Positions 28,658 through 37,242 of a stretch of DNA of 64,000 nt are shown one piece after another. The DNA comes from UBA1724 sp051884615 (GTDB taxonomy: Bacteria; Verrucomicrobiota; Lentisphaeria; Oligosphaerales; Oligosphaeraceae): the NCBI GenBank assembly GCA_051884615.1, contig JBJEVT010000038.1:1-64000 (forward strand), given 5' to 3'. The position numbers and the translations under genes were made by a program. The stretch's first letter is position 1. Each line of letters opens with the position of its first letter. The notes below the pieces were generated by a model. That model was given only the letters and a program-made list of their open reading frames with translations. It was not told the DNA's origin and searched no databases.

Positions 28658-30367
28658 CTATAGGGCTTCGAGAGCGAAGAGCCTGGCGGGTTTTCCCGGG
28701 GTGCGTTCTTCCTGGAGGGTCAGGCGGAGCTCCGTGATGTCCAGGGGAGGCAGAGGGAGCAGGATCAAGCGTTGGAAGTTGTCCTGGATTTGGAGGAGGG
28801 GTTGCCAGTGGTGGTTGACCTTGGCTTCCACGGTGAAGGCCTTCCCCAGGGAATCGGGGAGGATGCCCCGCAACTCCTCTCCTTCATCGAAGCGCATTCT
28901 TTTGGGATCCTGGAAATGGCTATCCCAGACCAGGCGGATTCCGTGGATGGTGGTGGGGCGAGAAAAGTGGAGGGAGGTGTGTTCTCCCTGGCGGAGGAGG
29001 AGGGAATGGGGAGTGACGCCCTGAGCGTCGGGCCGTTCCGTTCCGTCGGCCAAGGCGGGAGCGTCGTATTGGGCTGCTTGAATCAGGGGATTTTCCCGGG
29101 AGAGCCCGGGAAGGAATTGGTCTTGGAGCATCAGGGTCTGCTGCAATTCTTTCCGATGAAATTGGCCCACTTCCCTGGGGGTGCAGTGGTGTCGGTTCGC
29201 CAAGGCGGCGGCGGTGCCGACGGCCTGGCCCAGGGTGGCGCAGGTGGCCATGACCCGGACGGAGGAGAGGGCCAAATGGGAGGCGGATATGTTTCTGCCG
29301 GCGAAGAGGAGATTTTCCACGTTGCGGGAATAGAGGCAGCGATAGGGGATGTGGTATCCGGGCGTCAACTCCTGGGTTCGGTTGGGTTCTCCGCCGTGGT
29401 AGAATGCCTTGGGGGGATGTTCGTCCACCAGCCAGGCCCCGTAGGCCACCACATCCTCGAAATGCCGGCCTGCCAGAGTATCGTTCTGGGTGAGGATATA
29501 GTCGCCCACATAGCGTCGGCTCTCCCGTTTTCCGGGCAGGGAGCCCACCCAGTCCAGGGACCATCCCTTGCCTCGCCCGTCGGGATGATTCTTGATGTAT
29601 TCCCAATATCCCAGAGCGATGCGGGTCAGTTCCCGGTTGATGTCCCGGCTGTCCCCAATGGTGTCCAGCTTGCCACCAAATTCCAGCCACCAGAAGTTGT
29701 CCCCTGGCTGGGCCAGCTCCTTCCGGGGGATGGTATCGTCGGTGTAGTGATAGGCCCAGGAGGGGGCATGGAAGGGACGGTCGTCGCCGGTTTTTCGCAG
29801 CTGGAGCAAGATGGAGCTGCCCATGGTTTGGGTGTCGGCCTGGGGGAGCCCCCAGGGTTCCTGGAAGGTGTCTTTGGCTTCCCGCCCATGGCGGAACTCT
29901 GCGCCAGAGGGGAGGGCGAGAATGGAGTCCCCGGAGCAGTCGGCGAAGAGGGGCGCCTGGAAGTGGTAGGTGGTATAGTCGGTCAGCCCCCAGCCAATGA
30001 CCTCCTTGAGGCGACCGTTCTGGAGGCGGGCATCCCGAATGGATGTGTTGAAATAGCATTGCAGATTGGGCTCCCGCTCCAAAAAATCCCGGAGGACATG
30101 ATCCCAGAGGGTGTATTTCAGGGTGGGATTGTAATAGTAGTTGGCCAATTTCACTTCTTCCAGCAGCCCCGCCTCCGCAAATTCCGGACAGCGGGCGCCG
30201 CAAATCCACATCCGAATCTCGCTGGAGGCATTGCCTCCCGCCATGGGACGATCCTGTACCAGGATGGTCTTGGCCCCATTGCGGGCGGCCGACACGGCGG
30301 CGCAGACGCCGGCCATGCCTCCCCCCACGACGATGAAATCTGCGGTGATGGTTTTCGATGCTTCCAT
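28658..30367 (-). CDS. FAD-dependent oxidoreductase
   Basis: 569 aa. VVGGGMAGVCAAVSAARNGAKTILVQD (about residues 13-39) is the dinucleotide-binding GxGxxG fold. The following RPMAGGNASSEIRMWICG is shared with a large family of FAD-dependent oxidoreductases (PF12831) abundant in Planctomycetes and Lentisphaerae. SADCSGDSI-type residues (FADCSGDSILAL, near 150) and LLFAGRNISASHLALSSVRVMATCA (about 346-370) are the second FAD contact. The C-terminal about 120 residues look like a beta-sandwich. The substrate is unknown, probably a sugar. It has no signal peptide. It is 22 bp after the metallophosphoesterase gene. Confidence 0.85.
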   Translation of the reverse strand: MEASKTITADFIVVGGGMAGVCAAVSAARNGAKTILVQDRPMAGGNASSEIRMWICGARCPEFAEAGLLEEVKLANYYYNPTLKYTLWDHVLRDFLEREPNLQCYFNTSIRDARLQNGRLKEVIGWGLTDYTTYHFQAPLFADCSGDSILALPSGAEFRHGREAKDTFQEPWGLPQADTQTMGSSILLQLRKTGDDRPFHAPSWAYHYTDDTIPRKELAQPGDNFWWLEFGGKLDTIGDSRDINRELTRIALGYWEYIKNHPDGRGKGWSLDWVGSLPGKRESRRYVGDYILTQNDTLAGRHFEDVVAYGAWLVDEHPPKAFYHGGEPNRTQELTPGYHIPYRCLYSRNVENLLFAGRNISASHLALSSVRVMATCATLGQAVGTAAALANRHHCTPREVGQFHRKELQQTLMLQDQFLPGLSRENPLIQAAQYDAPALADGTERPDAQGVTPHSLLLRQGEHTSLHFSRPTTIHGIRLVWDSHFQDPKRMRFDEGEELRGILPDSLGKAFTVEAKVNHHWQPLLQIQDNFQRLILLPLPPLDITELRLTLQEERTPGKPARLFALEAL

Positions 30368-30389
30368 GGACGGAAAAAGGGGAGGGGAG

Positions 30390-32717
30390 TTACGGGAGGG
30401 GGGAGAAGGCGATGACCCGTCCTTCGCTGTCGGCGAGAAAGAGGAGTCCGTCCTGGAGGAGAGGAGGATTGAGGAAGGGGGCGCCGCCTTGGAAGAGTTT
30501 TCTGCCCTGTCCCGTGGCGTGGTCGACGCGATAGAGGGCTCCGTCGTTGCCGGCTACATAGGAGGCCTGGCTGTCAGGCCGGGGAGGGGCGGCGAGGGAG
30601 GCGGGGTGTCCCGTTACGTAGTCCCCGGTAGGCAGCAGGGCGTTTCCTGGGAGGAAGCGCCAAAGCTGGGCCATGGTCTGGCTTTGGTAGGCGGTCAGTC
30701 CCTGGGTGTGGGAAGAGAGGAGGAGGAGTCCCTGGGGCAGGAGAATCATGGGGGCGGTCATGGCCTGGCAGGGAATTCCCTTGTGCTCGGCTAGCAGGCG
30801 TCCTGACTCCAAATCCAGGCGGTAGAGGACATTGGCTCCGGCCACCAGCACCTGTCCCCCGGCCACCAAAGGCGTGCCGTTGAGGAAGAGCTTGGGGAAG
30901 CACCAGAGGACTTCACCGGTATGGAGATCTTGGCGGTAGAGTCCGTTGAGGCGGGAGAGGACGAGGAAGGAATGGTCATCGGCCAAGGCCAGTTTATCTT
31001 CGGCGGGGGTGCGTTCCTCCACCTTCCAGTGAGTGTTCTTCCAAAGAGTCTCTCCGGTGAGGGCGGAGACGCCTCGGAGATGCCGTCCGTAGCCACCCAC
31101 CACGATGCCGTTGTGGCAGAGGAGAGCGGAGGCGGCGGGAGAGATGATTTGGGGGTCGGAGAGATTTTGCCAGAGGAGTTTTCCGGTGTGGGCCTCCACG
31201 GCGTGGAGGTTGGCCCGGGTGTCGATGGCGTAGAGGGTGGTGCCATCGGTGGCGAAGTCGTTTCGAAGGCCATACCCGGTGAGGAATTGCCATTGGATTT
31301 GTCCCGTGTGGGGATCCAGGGCATAGAGGCCGCCTTGGCGGGCATTGGCGTCATCGGAGACGCCCACGATCAAGTGTCCGCCCACCATTTTCATGGTGCA
31401 CATAGCGGTGCCTCCGGGAAGTTGGGTCAGCCAACGGGGCGAGAGGAGATTGGCGTCCGGGGGGAATTCTCGGGAGAGCAGTTCTCCCGAGGCGGTGGAG
31501 GCGGTGAGGGTCAGGGGAGCGGGAAGGCCTTCCGTCAGGTGTCCTTTCCAGGTCATGGGTCCCACCTGCTCCAGGGAAATCTCTTCCGTTCCCGCCTGGA
31601 CCGTGGCTTTCCGGACGGGGTCTCCTCCGTGGGTGATGGTGGCCCAGAGGGTGCCATCGGGGAGAGGAAGGAGATGGAGATGATTTCTGAGGGTGGGACG
31701 CCAGAGTTGGCTCTCCAATGAACGGGGATTTTCCCGGAGGGTGACGGTGCGGAAGGCGGGGGCGAAGCATCCGGCGCCGCCCTTGTTGGGAGGGGCAACG
31801 GAGAAGGCCATGCGCCCCGAGGGATACTTCCTCACAAGGTCCATGTGCTTGTGGGCGTAGAGGGCGCACACAAAATCCTCCCGGTCGAAGTCCACGGGGC
31901 CTGTCCGGGTCTCCATGCCCCAGCCCGCCAAATCCGGCAGATCGTGGCAGAGAAGAATCTTCTTCTTCCCCGGAAAGAGACGGCACAGCTCCTTCAGCCA
32001 GTCTCCGCAATCTAGCATGTCATAGGACAAGGGAGCGCCCCAACTGCTGTAGATGGGAAGAGCGACCAAGAGGTACTCCCCCACTTCCAGGGAATACCAC
32101 CAGGGGCCGAAGACTCTTTGGTAGGGGCAGGCTTCCCCCGTGTCCCCTTTTCCCCGAAAGTCCACATCGTGATTGCCGCAGGTAAAGGCCACGGGGATGC
32201 CCAGATGCTCCTGGGTGAGGGCACGTCGATGCTCCCACAGGCATTCCTCGTTTCCGTTGCCCATGTCCCCCGCCATCACCACCATGGCGGCGCTGGGAGT
32301 GGCGGAAATCCCCTTCTTCAGCTCCGAGACGAACTCCATTTCCAGAGTTTCCGAGTCTCCTAGAAGAAAAAAGGTGAGTTCCCTTCCGGGAGGCGGGGGC
32401 GTTTCCTCCAGGAGAAAGTCGTAGCGGGAGCGTTGGGGAATGATTTTTCGCCAAAAATCCTGGGCATCCGCCTGGTATTGGGCCGTGCGGTGCACGTAGA
32501 GAGTGGTGGCCTTGGGGGAGAGGGAAAGGTGATACTGCCCCTGGGCATCGGTGGTGGCGAAGCGAGTCCCGTCGCTGACCAGGATTCCGGCAAGGGGGCG
32601 GTCGTCGGGGGAGAAGAGACCGTCCCGGTCGGCATCCAGCCAGACGGTGCCTGTGATATCCCGAGCGGAGAGGGTCATGGTGGCCAAGAAGAGAAGGAGG
32701 AGTCGGAAGGGAGTCAT
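30390..32717 (-). CDS. Secreted metallophosphoesterase with SdrD-like and PQQ propeller domains
   Basis: 775 aa. A signal peptide (about residues 1-18) is followed by an SdrD B-like beta repeat (GTVWLDADRDGLFSPDDRPLAGILVSDG, about 23-50). A calcineurin-type phosphoesterase domain comes next: LLGDSETLE, AGDMGN, CGNHDVDF and LCHDLPDL between about 115 and 270. From about 430 a beta-propeller with PQQ-type repeats appears (GLYALDPHTGQIQWQFL, LHAVEAHTGKLLWQN, LYRQDLHTGEVLWCF, YRVDHATGQGRKLF). It is exported; the phosphoester substrate is unknown. It is 6 bp after the amber-split DUF4838 gene. Confidence 0.8.
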   Translation of the reverse strand: MTPFRLLLLFLATMTLSARDITGTVWLDADRDGLFSPDDRPLAGILVSDGTRFATTDAQGQYHLSLSPKATTLYVHRTAQYQADAQDFWRKIIPQRSRYDFLLEETPPPPGRELTFFLLGDSETLEMEFVSELKKGISATPSAAMVVMAGDMGNGNEECLWEHRRALTQEHLGIPVAFTCGNHDVDFRGKGDTGEACPYQRVFGPWWYSLEVGEYLLVALPIYSSWGAPLSYDMLDCGDWLKELCRLFPGKKKILLCHDLPDLAGWGMETRTGPVDFDREDFVCALYAHKHMDLVRKYPSGRMAFSVAPPNKGGAGCFAPAFRTVTLRENPRSLESQLWRPTLRNHLHLLPLPDGTLWATITHGGDPVRKATVQAGTEEISLEQVGPMTWKGHLTEGLPAPLTLTASTASGELLSREFPPDANLLSPRWLTQLPGGTAMCTMKMVGGHLIVGVSDDANARQGGLYALDPHTGQIQWQFLTGYGLRNDFATDGTTLYAIDTRANLHAVEAHTGKLLWQNLSDPQIISPAASALLCHNGIVVGGYGRHLRGVSALTGETLWKNTHWKVEERTPAEDKLALADDHSFLVLSRLNGLYRQDLHTGEVLWCFPKLFLNGTPLVAGGQVLVAGANVLYRLDLESGRLLAEHKGIPCQAMTAPMILLPQGLLLLSSHTQGLTAYQSQTMAQLWRFLPGNALLPTGDYVTGHPASLAAPPRPDSQASYVAGNDGALYRVDHATGQGRKLFQGGAPFLNPPLLQDGLLFLADSEGRVIAFSPLP

Positions 32718-32723
32718 GGGGAG

Positions 32724-33254
32724 CTAGGGGAGGTGTCGCAGGAAAATGCGCCCCAGGAGGAGTTCCGGGGCCGTGGGATTTCCACATCCGGCGAAATAGA
32801 TTTGGTAGTCACGATGGAAGTCGATGGTGCCCAAGGAGAAGAGGTGATAGACATCCTGGGAGAGGGCGTGGGCGGGGATGGGGACTTGGCTGACTTCGGC
32901 GAAGTTGGTGCCGTAGGTGTAGAATCCGGTCATGGCGGCGACGCCCTGGGGGGAGATGACGGCGTCCGGCAGACGAATTTCGGCGAAGGCTTCCCAGGTT
33001 CCGGCCTGGGGGATGGCGGGAAGATCCACCCGGAGCCGCCAGGAATAGCCGGTGGTGGGAAGACGCACGGAGGTGTGGGGAGAAGGGGCTTTGGCGTCGT
33101 TGACGTAGGTGGTGGAGGAAATCTGGTATGCCTCCCGGGGTATGACCACCAGATCCTGGGGGCGAGTGTTGGCCAGGAGGGACGGCAGATTTTGGTGAGG
33201 GGCTTCCGGGGCGAGACGCTGCCGGAGCTGGGCGAGATGGGCATCCAGCCGCAT
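32724..33254 (-). CDS. C-terminal fragment of the DUF4838 protein (after in-frame amber)
   Basis: 176 aa from the first ATG after the stop. It is in the same frame as the upstream DUF4838 ORF. The two are separated only by one TAG (33276-33278) and seven sense codons (YQYTREG). The sequence is helix then beta-sandwich (YSWRLRVDLPAIPQAGTWEAFAEIRLPD, then HRDYQIYFAGCGNPTAPELLLGRIF). It has no signal peptide or Shine-Dalgarno of its own. It is best read as the tail of one interrupted gene; independent translation is possible but unlikely. Confidence 0.65.
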   Translation of the reverse strand: MRLDAHLAQLRQRLAPEAPHQNLPSLLANTRPQDLVVIPREAYQISSTTYVNDAKAPSPHTSVRLPTTGYSWRLRVDLPAIPQAGTWEAFAEIRLPDAVISPQGVAAMTGFYTYGTNFAEVSQVPIPAHALSQDVYHLFSLGTIDFHRDYQIYFAGCGNPTAPELLLGRIFLRHLP

Positions 33255-33275
33255 CCCCTCCCGGGTATACTGATA

Positions 33276-35069
33276 CTACCAGCCCGGGGTCCTTTTGACG
33301 CGGGGAAGGCGTTCCTCCAATTCCTGGAAGCGGGCCTCCACCTCCGCAAGGGGGACCATGGGCGGGTGCCGGGTGACGGTGCCCAGCCAGCTGTTTTCCG
33401 AGCGCCAAAGGCGGGTCCAGGCCATCCCCGTTTCCACCACGGAGACGCGCCGAAGGTAGTCCGGGTTGCCCGATGCCTGAGCAAGGGCCATGGCCTGGGC
33501 CACCAGCTGCTCTCCCTGCTGGAGAAGCTCCGGGGGCAGCCAACGCCCCGTGTCCAGCATGTAGCAGGGCATGGGCCAGGAGGAGGAAGCGGCGGCTTCC
33601 TGGAACAACGCCAGCAAGGCCAGGAGAGGTGGGGCCGCTGGGCCGTAATAGCCCTGGAAGAAATCCTGGGTGAAGGCCTCCGGATCCATTTGGGGATCCC
33701 AGAGACAATGGGCGATGAGGCTCTGACGGTAGGGGGTGAACCAGCCAAATTCTCCCACGTCTGCGCTATCCTGGGTGAGGACCTTCTGGACGCGGAGCTG
33801 CTGGAAGAGGCGGATGTCCTGGGGGATGGCGGCCATGGCGGGATGGCAGAGCCCCAGGTTGGTAAAGTTCACCGTGTAATGCCAGACGTTGATATGGGGG
33901 GAAAAAGCCGCCCATCCCTCCAGTGCCTCTCGATAGGGGCGATTGAAGGGATGGGTGAGGGGATGAGCGTTGGAGGCCTCGATGAGGCATACACGGACAT
34001 GGACATGGTCACTGGGCCGGATGCTCTTGGGGGGCTCCAGGGTGAATTGGTAGGCAAAGGTCTCCACGGCAATCTCGGGAAACTCTTCCTGGAGCGCCTC
34101 CGCTAGACGGTTCATGAAGTCTATGTTCAGGTCGGCCCGGTTGCCCAAACGCTCCACCGCTTCCAGGCAGCGGGGGCATTGGCAGACTTCCGTGTTGTCA
34201 TTCTGGGTGACCCAGACGACGTCGCAGTTTGGCATCTCCTTTTGGAGGAGGTACTTGAGATTTTTCGTGACTTGCTGGAGGACTTCCGGATTGGTCATGC
34301 AGGGCTGGCTGTCGGCCCCTAGGCGCCGTCCCTCTCGCCAGGCATAGAACTCCGGTTTGGTGGGCGGCGGGTTTTGGGGATCGTAGAGTCCTGGATATCG
34401 TTTCAGGGTGTTGGCGTCGGGAAGGAGACGCTCCAGGGTGTGACTTCGTTCCCAGAAGGTGTGGATGGCGCGGGGGGAGGTGTCCTTGGCCTGCATGGGC
34501 GTGACCCGCATCTTGTGGCAGAAGGTATTGGTGGGCTCGAAGAGGGAGCTGGCGGTGGGGGTGCGTTCCAGGAAGGGCGGGGCATGGTCCACGTCCAGAG
34601 GGGAAAGGAGGAGGCGCTCCGGATGGGGGATGGATTCTTCCTCCCATCCCCACCAACGAATGCCGAGAGACCCCTCCAAAAACTGATAGACCGCATAGCG
34701 GATGCCGAAGACCGGATTCCCTGTCAGAAAAATGTCTCCCGTCTCAAGGCTCTTCAGACGAATCTGATCCCGGGCCATCTCCTGCGCCGTGGTTCCCAAA
34801 ACTTCCTCCGTGCGAGGCGTCCAGCCAAGGTAAATGGCCGGAGAACGCCTCTGGGCATAGGGAAGACAGGGGAGCTCCACCCCCGTCATGCGACGGAATG
34901 CCTCCTGCAACTCCCCGGCCGCCAACTCCTCCTCCGTGGTGGGACGCTCCGGCAGGACGATGGCGTAGGCACTCCTCCCTTCTTCGTAGAGGAGCAGATT
35001 CTCCAGGGCGAGAGTGGGAAAGGAGACCGTCAGGAGGAGCAGGCAGAAAAGGAGGAGATGGCGGGACAT
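33276..35069 (-). CDS. DUF4838 domain protein, ends at in-frame TAG
   Basis: 597 aa. A signal peptide covers about residues 1-21. The region 25-130 is the N-terminal alpha-glucuronidase/hexosaminidase-like domain (YAIVLPERPTTEEELAAGELQEAFRRMTG). The DUF4838 core follows at about 150-480 (RWWGWEEESIPHP, VWVTQNDNTEVCQCPRCLEAVE, FAYQFTLEPPK). These proteins are secreted glycan-active or binding proteins of Bacteroidetes, Planctomycetes and Lentisphaerae. It ends at TAG in ...RTPGW, beyond which the frame stays open to 32724. The ATG at 35069 matches the signal peptide; the longer upstream frame is noise. Confidence 0.8.
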   Translation of the reverse strand: MSRHLLLFCLLLLTVSFPTLALENLLLYEEGRSAYAIVLPERPTTEEELAAGELQEAFRRMTGVELPCLPYAQRRSPAIYLGWTPRTEEVLGTTAQEMARDQIRLKSLETGDIFLTGNPVFGIRYAVYQFLEGSLGIRWWGWEEESIPHPERLLLSPLDVDHAPPFLERTPTASSLFEPTNTFCHKMRVTPMQAKDTSPRAIHTFWERSHTLERLLPDANTLKRYPGLYDPQNPPPTKPEFYAWREGRRLGADSQPCMTNPEVLQQVTKNLKYLLQKEMPNCDVVWVTQNDNTEVCQCPRCLEAVERLGNRADLNIDFMNRLAEALQEEFPEIAVETFAYQFTLEPPKSIRPSDHVHVRVCLIEASNAHPLTHPFNRPYREALEGWAAFSPHINVWHYTVNFTNLGLCHPAMAAIPQDIRLFQQLRVQKVLTQDSADVGEFGWFTPYRQSLIAHCLWDPQMDPEAFTQDFFQGYYGPAAPPLLALLALFQEAAASSSWPMPCYMLDTGRWLPPELLQQGEQLVAQAMALAQASGNPDYLRRVSVVETGMAWTRLWRSENSWLGTVTRHPPMVPLAEVEARFQELEERLPRVKRTPGW

Positions 35070-35106
35070 GGCGGGGCTCCGGGGTAGGGGCACGGGGGGG
35101 AAGGGA

Positions 35107-35862
35107 TTACAGGTCGGAGATGTATTTCCCGTTGTAGTAGTAGGGGCGGGTGTGGCGCTGCAGCCATTCCGTGTGGGGCCAGGGGGAGAGATAGCGGGAG
35201 CTGGCGGCATGGCCGTCAATGGCCAGGAAGTTGATGACCCCCTCGTGACGGAAGTGGAGACGGTAGTATCCTTTGCTGGTGGGAAGATTGTCCACCACCG
35301 GCTGGTTGGCATGGACGTAGCCGAAGCCGATGTCGTCCGCCATGTTGCCGTCTCCGGCGGGGGTGGTGTCCGCCATCATGATGAGTTCGGGGCTGCATTT
35401 CATGTTCAGGATGGCGCCTCGTTTGGCCACGGGGCCGGCGGGATGATTGTTGAAGTAGCCCCAGGTGTAGAGGTTCAAGCCCAGGGAGATCTTCTTCTGG
35501 TTGTTGTAGCGCTGGACCAAATCGGCAATCTTGCTGGGAACCAGTTCCAGTCCGGTGGTGGGCGGGGCGGAGGGGCAAACCAGAATGTTGGTGCCGGGGA
35601 TGTATTGCAGTTCCGTCAGACGGTCTGGCCAGCAACGGCCGCCCGCCGACGCCCAGTTGTTGTCCAACATGCTGAACATGTAGTCGTCGCTGTCATTGCA
35701 ATAGAACTCAATGGCCAATCCTAGCTGCTTCAGATTGTTGATGCAGGAAATGCTTCGCGCCTTGCTCCGGGCTTTGGAAAGAGCCGGCAACAACATGGCT
35801 GCCAAAATGGCGATGATGGCGATGACCACAAGGAGTTCAATCAGGGTGAAGGTGCGTTTCAT
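35107..35862 (-). CDS. Type IV pilin-like protein (prepilin N-terminus, H-x9-DG)
   Basis: 251 aa. MKRTFTLIELLVVIAIIAILAAMLLPALSKAR is the classic prepilin methylation motif with the Glu at +5. The mature body has paired Cys and ends with FRHEGVINFLAIDGHAAS, an H-x9-DG motif known from processed pseudopilins of PVC bacteria. Exported by type II/IV-pilus-like machinery, its role is unknown. The ATG at 35862 is preferred because GGAG precedes it by 6 nt; a start 12 nt upstream lacks one. It is first in the DUF4838 operon, a frequent arrangement in Lentisphaerae. Confidence 0.85.
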   Translation of the reverse strand: MKRTFTLIELLVVIAIIAILAAMLLPALSKARSKARSISCINNLKQLGLAIEFYCNDSDDYMFSMLDNNWASAGGRCWPDRLTELQYIPGTNILVCPSAPPTTGLELVPSKIADLVQRYNNQKKISLGLNLYTWGYFNNHPAGPVAKRGAILNMKCSPELIMMADTTPAGDGNMADDIGFGYVHANQPVVDNLPTSKGYYRLHFRHEGVINFLAIDGHAASSRYLSPWPHTEWLQRHTRPYYYNGKYISDL

Positions 35863-36166
35863 GGGAATCTCCATGGAGAGGGGGAAACGAAGGGAAAGAA
35901 AGGCAGGAAGAATGGGGGAACGGGAACGACTTCCTGGGAAAGTATAGCAATAGTAGGGGAGAAACTCAAGGGTAAGTATGAAAAAAATACGTTCTATGAT
36001 TGGTAATATGGAGAAAACGTCTTAAATTATATACGATTTTGGACAGGGGAATCCGGGGCTCTCTCCCCCGTTTTCCCTCCTCTTCCCACCGGGGAGAAAA
36101 TTTTTTTTGGCGGGTAAATTGTAGAAAAGTGGTGAAAATCTTTTTTTGGGGGGGGGAGGAAGAAGG
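35863..36166. other. AT-rich divergent promoter region of the glycan island
   Basis: It separates the divergent pseudopilin operon and AraC regulator. On the minus strand TATATAATTT near 36024-36034 is a likely -10 for the pilin operon. ACGTT (near 35990) and ACGTC (near 36017) lie within AT-rich DNA, possible half-sites for the adjacent AraC protein. It carries no gene. Confidence 0.4.
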
Positions 36167-37045
36167 ATGACCATAGAGGAGCTTTTGTTGCATTGGGAGA
36201 ATCAGCTGGAGTGTTCCTTGAGTTTGGAGCCGATTCACGAGTTGTTCCGGCAGTCTCCCCGTCTCTCTTTTCCCAACCACCGGACCTTGCACAACCATGA
36301 CTACTGTCGTTTCATCAAAGGGGGGGATCGGAATCACTCCTGTGCCGTGAACAAGCATCGGACCCTTCGTCTGGCCTGTTACGGGCGTCCTTTCGGGGGA
36401 TGTTGTCCCTACGGGGTATGGGAGTGGGTGCAGCCCATTCTCTTCCACGGGGAATTGGCGGCGGTGTTGTATTTGGGGACCTATGCCCAGGGGGATCATC
36501 CCCAGTGGCGCCAGAAGTCTCGCCAATATGCGGGGGCGCCTCTTCCCCTCTTTGCCCGAGAAAAGGTGCCTGCCCTGAAGGAGGCGGCCCGCTTTTTTGC
36601 CCAGTTTTTGACCTATGAGCTGCAATTGGCGGAGGAGGCCTTTCTGGCGGATGCCAAGCAGCATGTGAAGAGAAAGTACTGCGGCATTGTGAAGAATCTC
36701 ATCGCCCTGCGCTACCGGGAGAATCTTCATCTGCAGGATGCGGCGGAGGCCTGCCAGGTGACGCCGAACTACCTGAGCGCTCTCTTGAAGTCCGTCACGG
36801 GTAAGACCTTCAAGGAGTTGCTGACGGAACAGCGCCTGGTGGAGGCGGAAGCCTGCCTGAAATATCGAACCCTAAGCATTGCGGAAATCGCCGCCCAATG
36901 TGGATTCCAGGACAGCAACTACTTCAGCGTGGTCTTTCGCAAATACTTTGGGGCCAGTCCCAGCGAATATCGTCTTCATTGGGGGACGGACAGGTTAGGG
37001 GAGAAAAAGAATTCCCCCCTCCGAAAGGAGGAGGGAGGGGAGTAG
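36167..37045 (+). CDS. AraC-family regulator with PocR sensory domain
   Basis: 292 aa. Residues about 15-165 fit the PocR ligand-binding domain, with HDYCRFIKGG, HSCAVNKH, ACYGRPFGGCCPYGVWEWVQPI and LYLGTYAQ. The C-terminal about 100 residues have two helix-turn-helix units (LQDAAEACQVTPNYLSALLKSVTG and SIAEIAAQCGFQDSNYFSVVFRKYFGASPSEYR). GGAGGAAGAAGG lies just before the ATG. The position at the edge of, and divergent from, the glycan operon suggests it activates that operon in response to a small ligand. Many PocR-AraC proteins control sugar or diol catabolism. Confidence 0.9.
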   Translation: MTIEELLLHWENQLECSLSLEPIHELFRQSPRLSFPNHRTLHNHDYCRFIKGGDRNHSCAVNKHRTLRLACYGRPFGGCCPYGVWEWVQPILFHGELAAVLYLGTYAQGDHPQWRQKSRQYAGAPLPLFAREKVPALKEAARFFAQFLTYELQLAEEAFLADAKQHVKRKYCGIVKNLIALRYRENLHLQDAAEACQVTPNYLSALLKSVTGKTFKELLTEQRLVEAEACLKYRTLSIAEIAAQCGFQDSNYFSVVFRKYFGASPSEYRLHWGTDRLGEKKNSPLRKEEGGE

Positions 37046-37047
37046 CC

Positions 37048-37242
37048 ATGGGGCAGAGTTTAGCGCAATCCGAGGAGGAGCCTCGGGTCATTCGCTGTTG
37101 CGGCTGCGAATGCGAGTGCGAGGTGTTGGTGGAGCTTCGGGAGGGCATTGCCCGGGTGCTGGGGGGCAACAACTGCCCCACGGGAGAAAGTTTTGCCCTG
37201 GCCCAATGTCCTCCTTCCCAAGGAGAGGATCGTCGCCTCTAG
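37048..37242 (+). CDS. Small Cys-rich protein, DUF1667-like
   Basis: 64 aa. It contains RCCGCECECEVLVE and NNCPTGESFALAQ, a CxxC...C plus NxCPxG pattern resembling the DUF1667 domain that accompanies FAD-dependent glycerol-3-phosphate-type oxidoreductases. The ATG is 2 bp after the AraC stop, preceded by GGAGG-type Shine-Dalgarno sequence, so it is translationally coupled. It probably binds a metal or Fe-S cluster. The domain match is by eye. The end overlaps the convergent LOG gene by 4 bp. Confidence 0.5.
   Translation: MGQSLAQSEEEPRVIRCCGCECECEVLVELREGIARVLGGNNCPTGESFALAQCPPSQGEDRRL

Noticed and set aside
33276..33278. Pyrrolysine or other recoding of UAG
   Set aside because: TAG is a normal stop in other genes here, no PYLIS-like element is visible, and the context is one codon in one gene. 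A nonsense mutation or sequence error is simpler.
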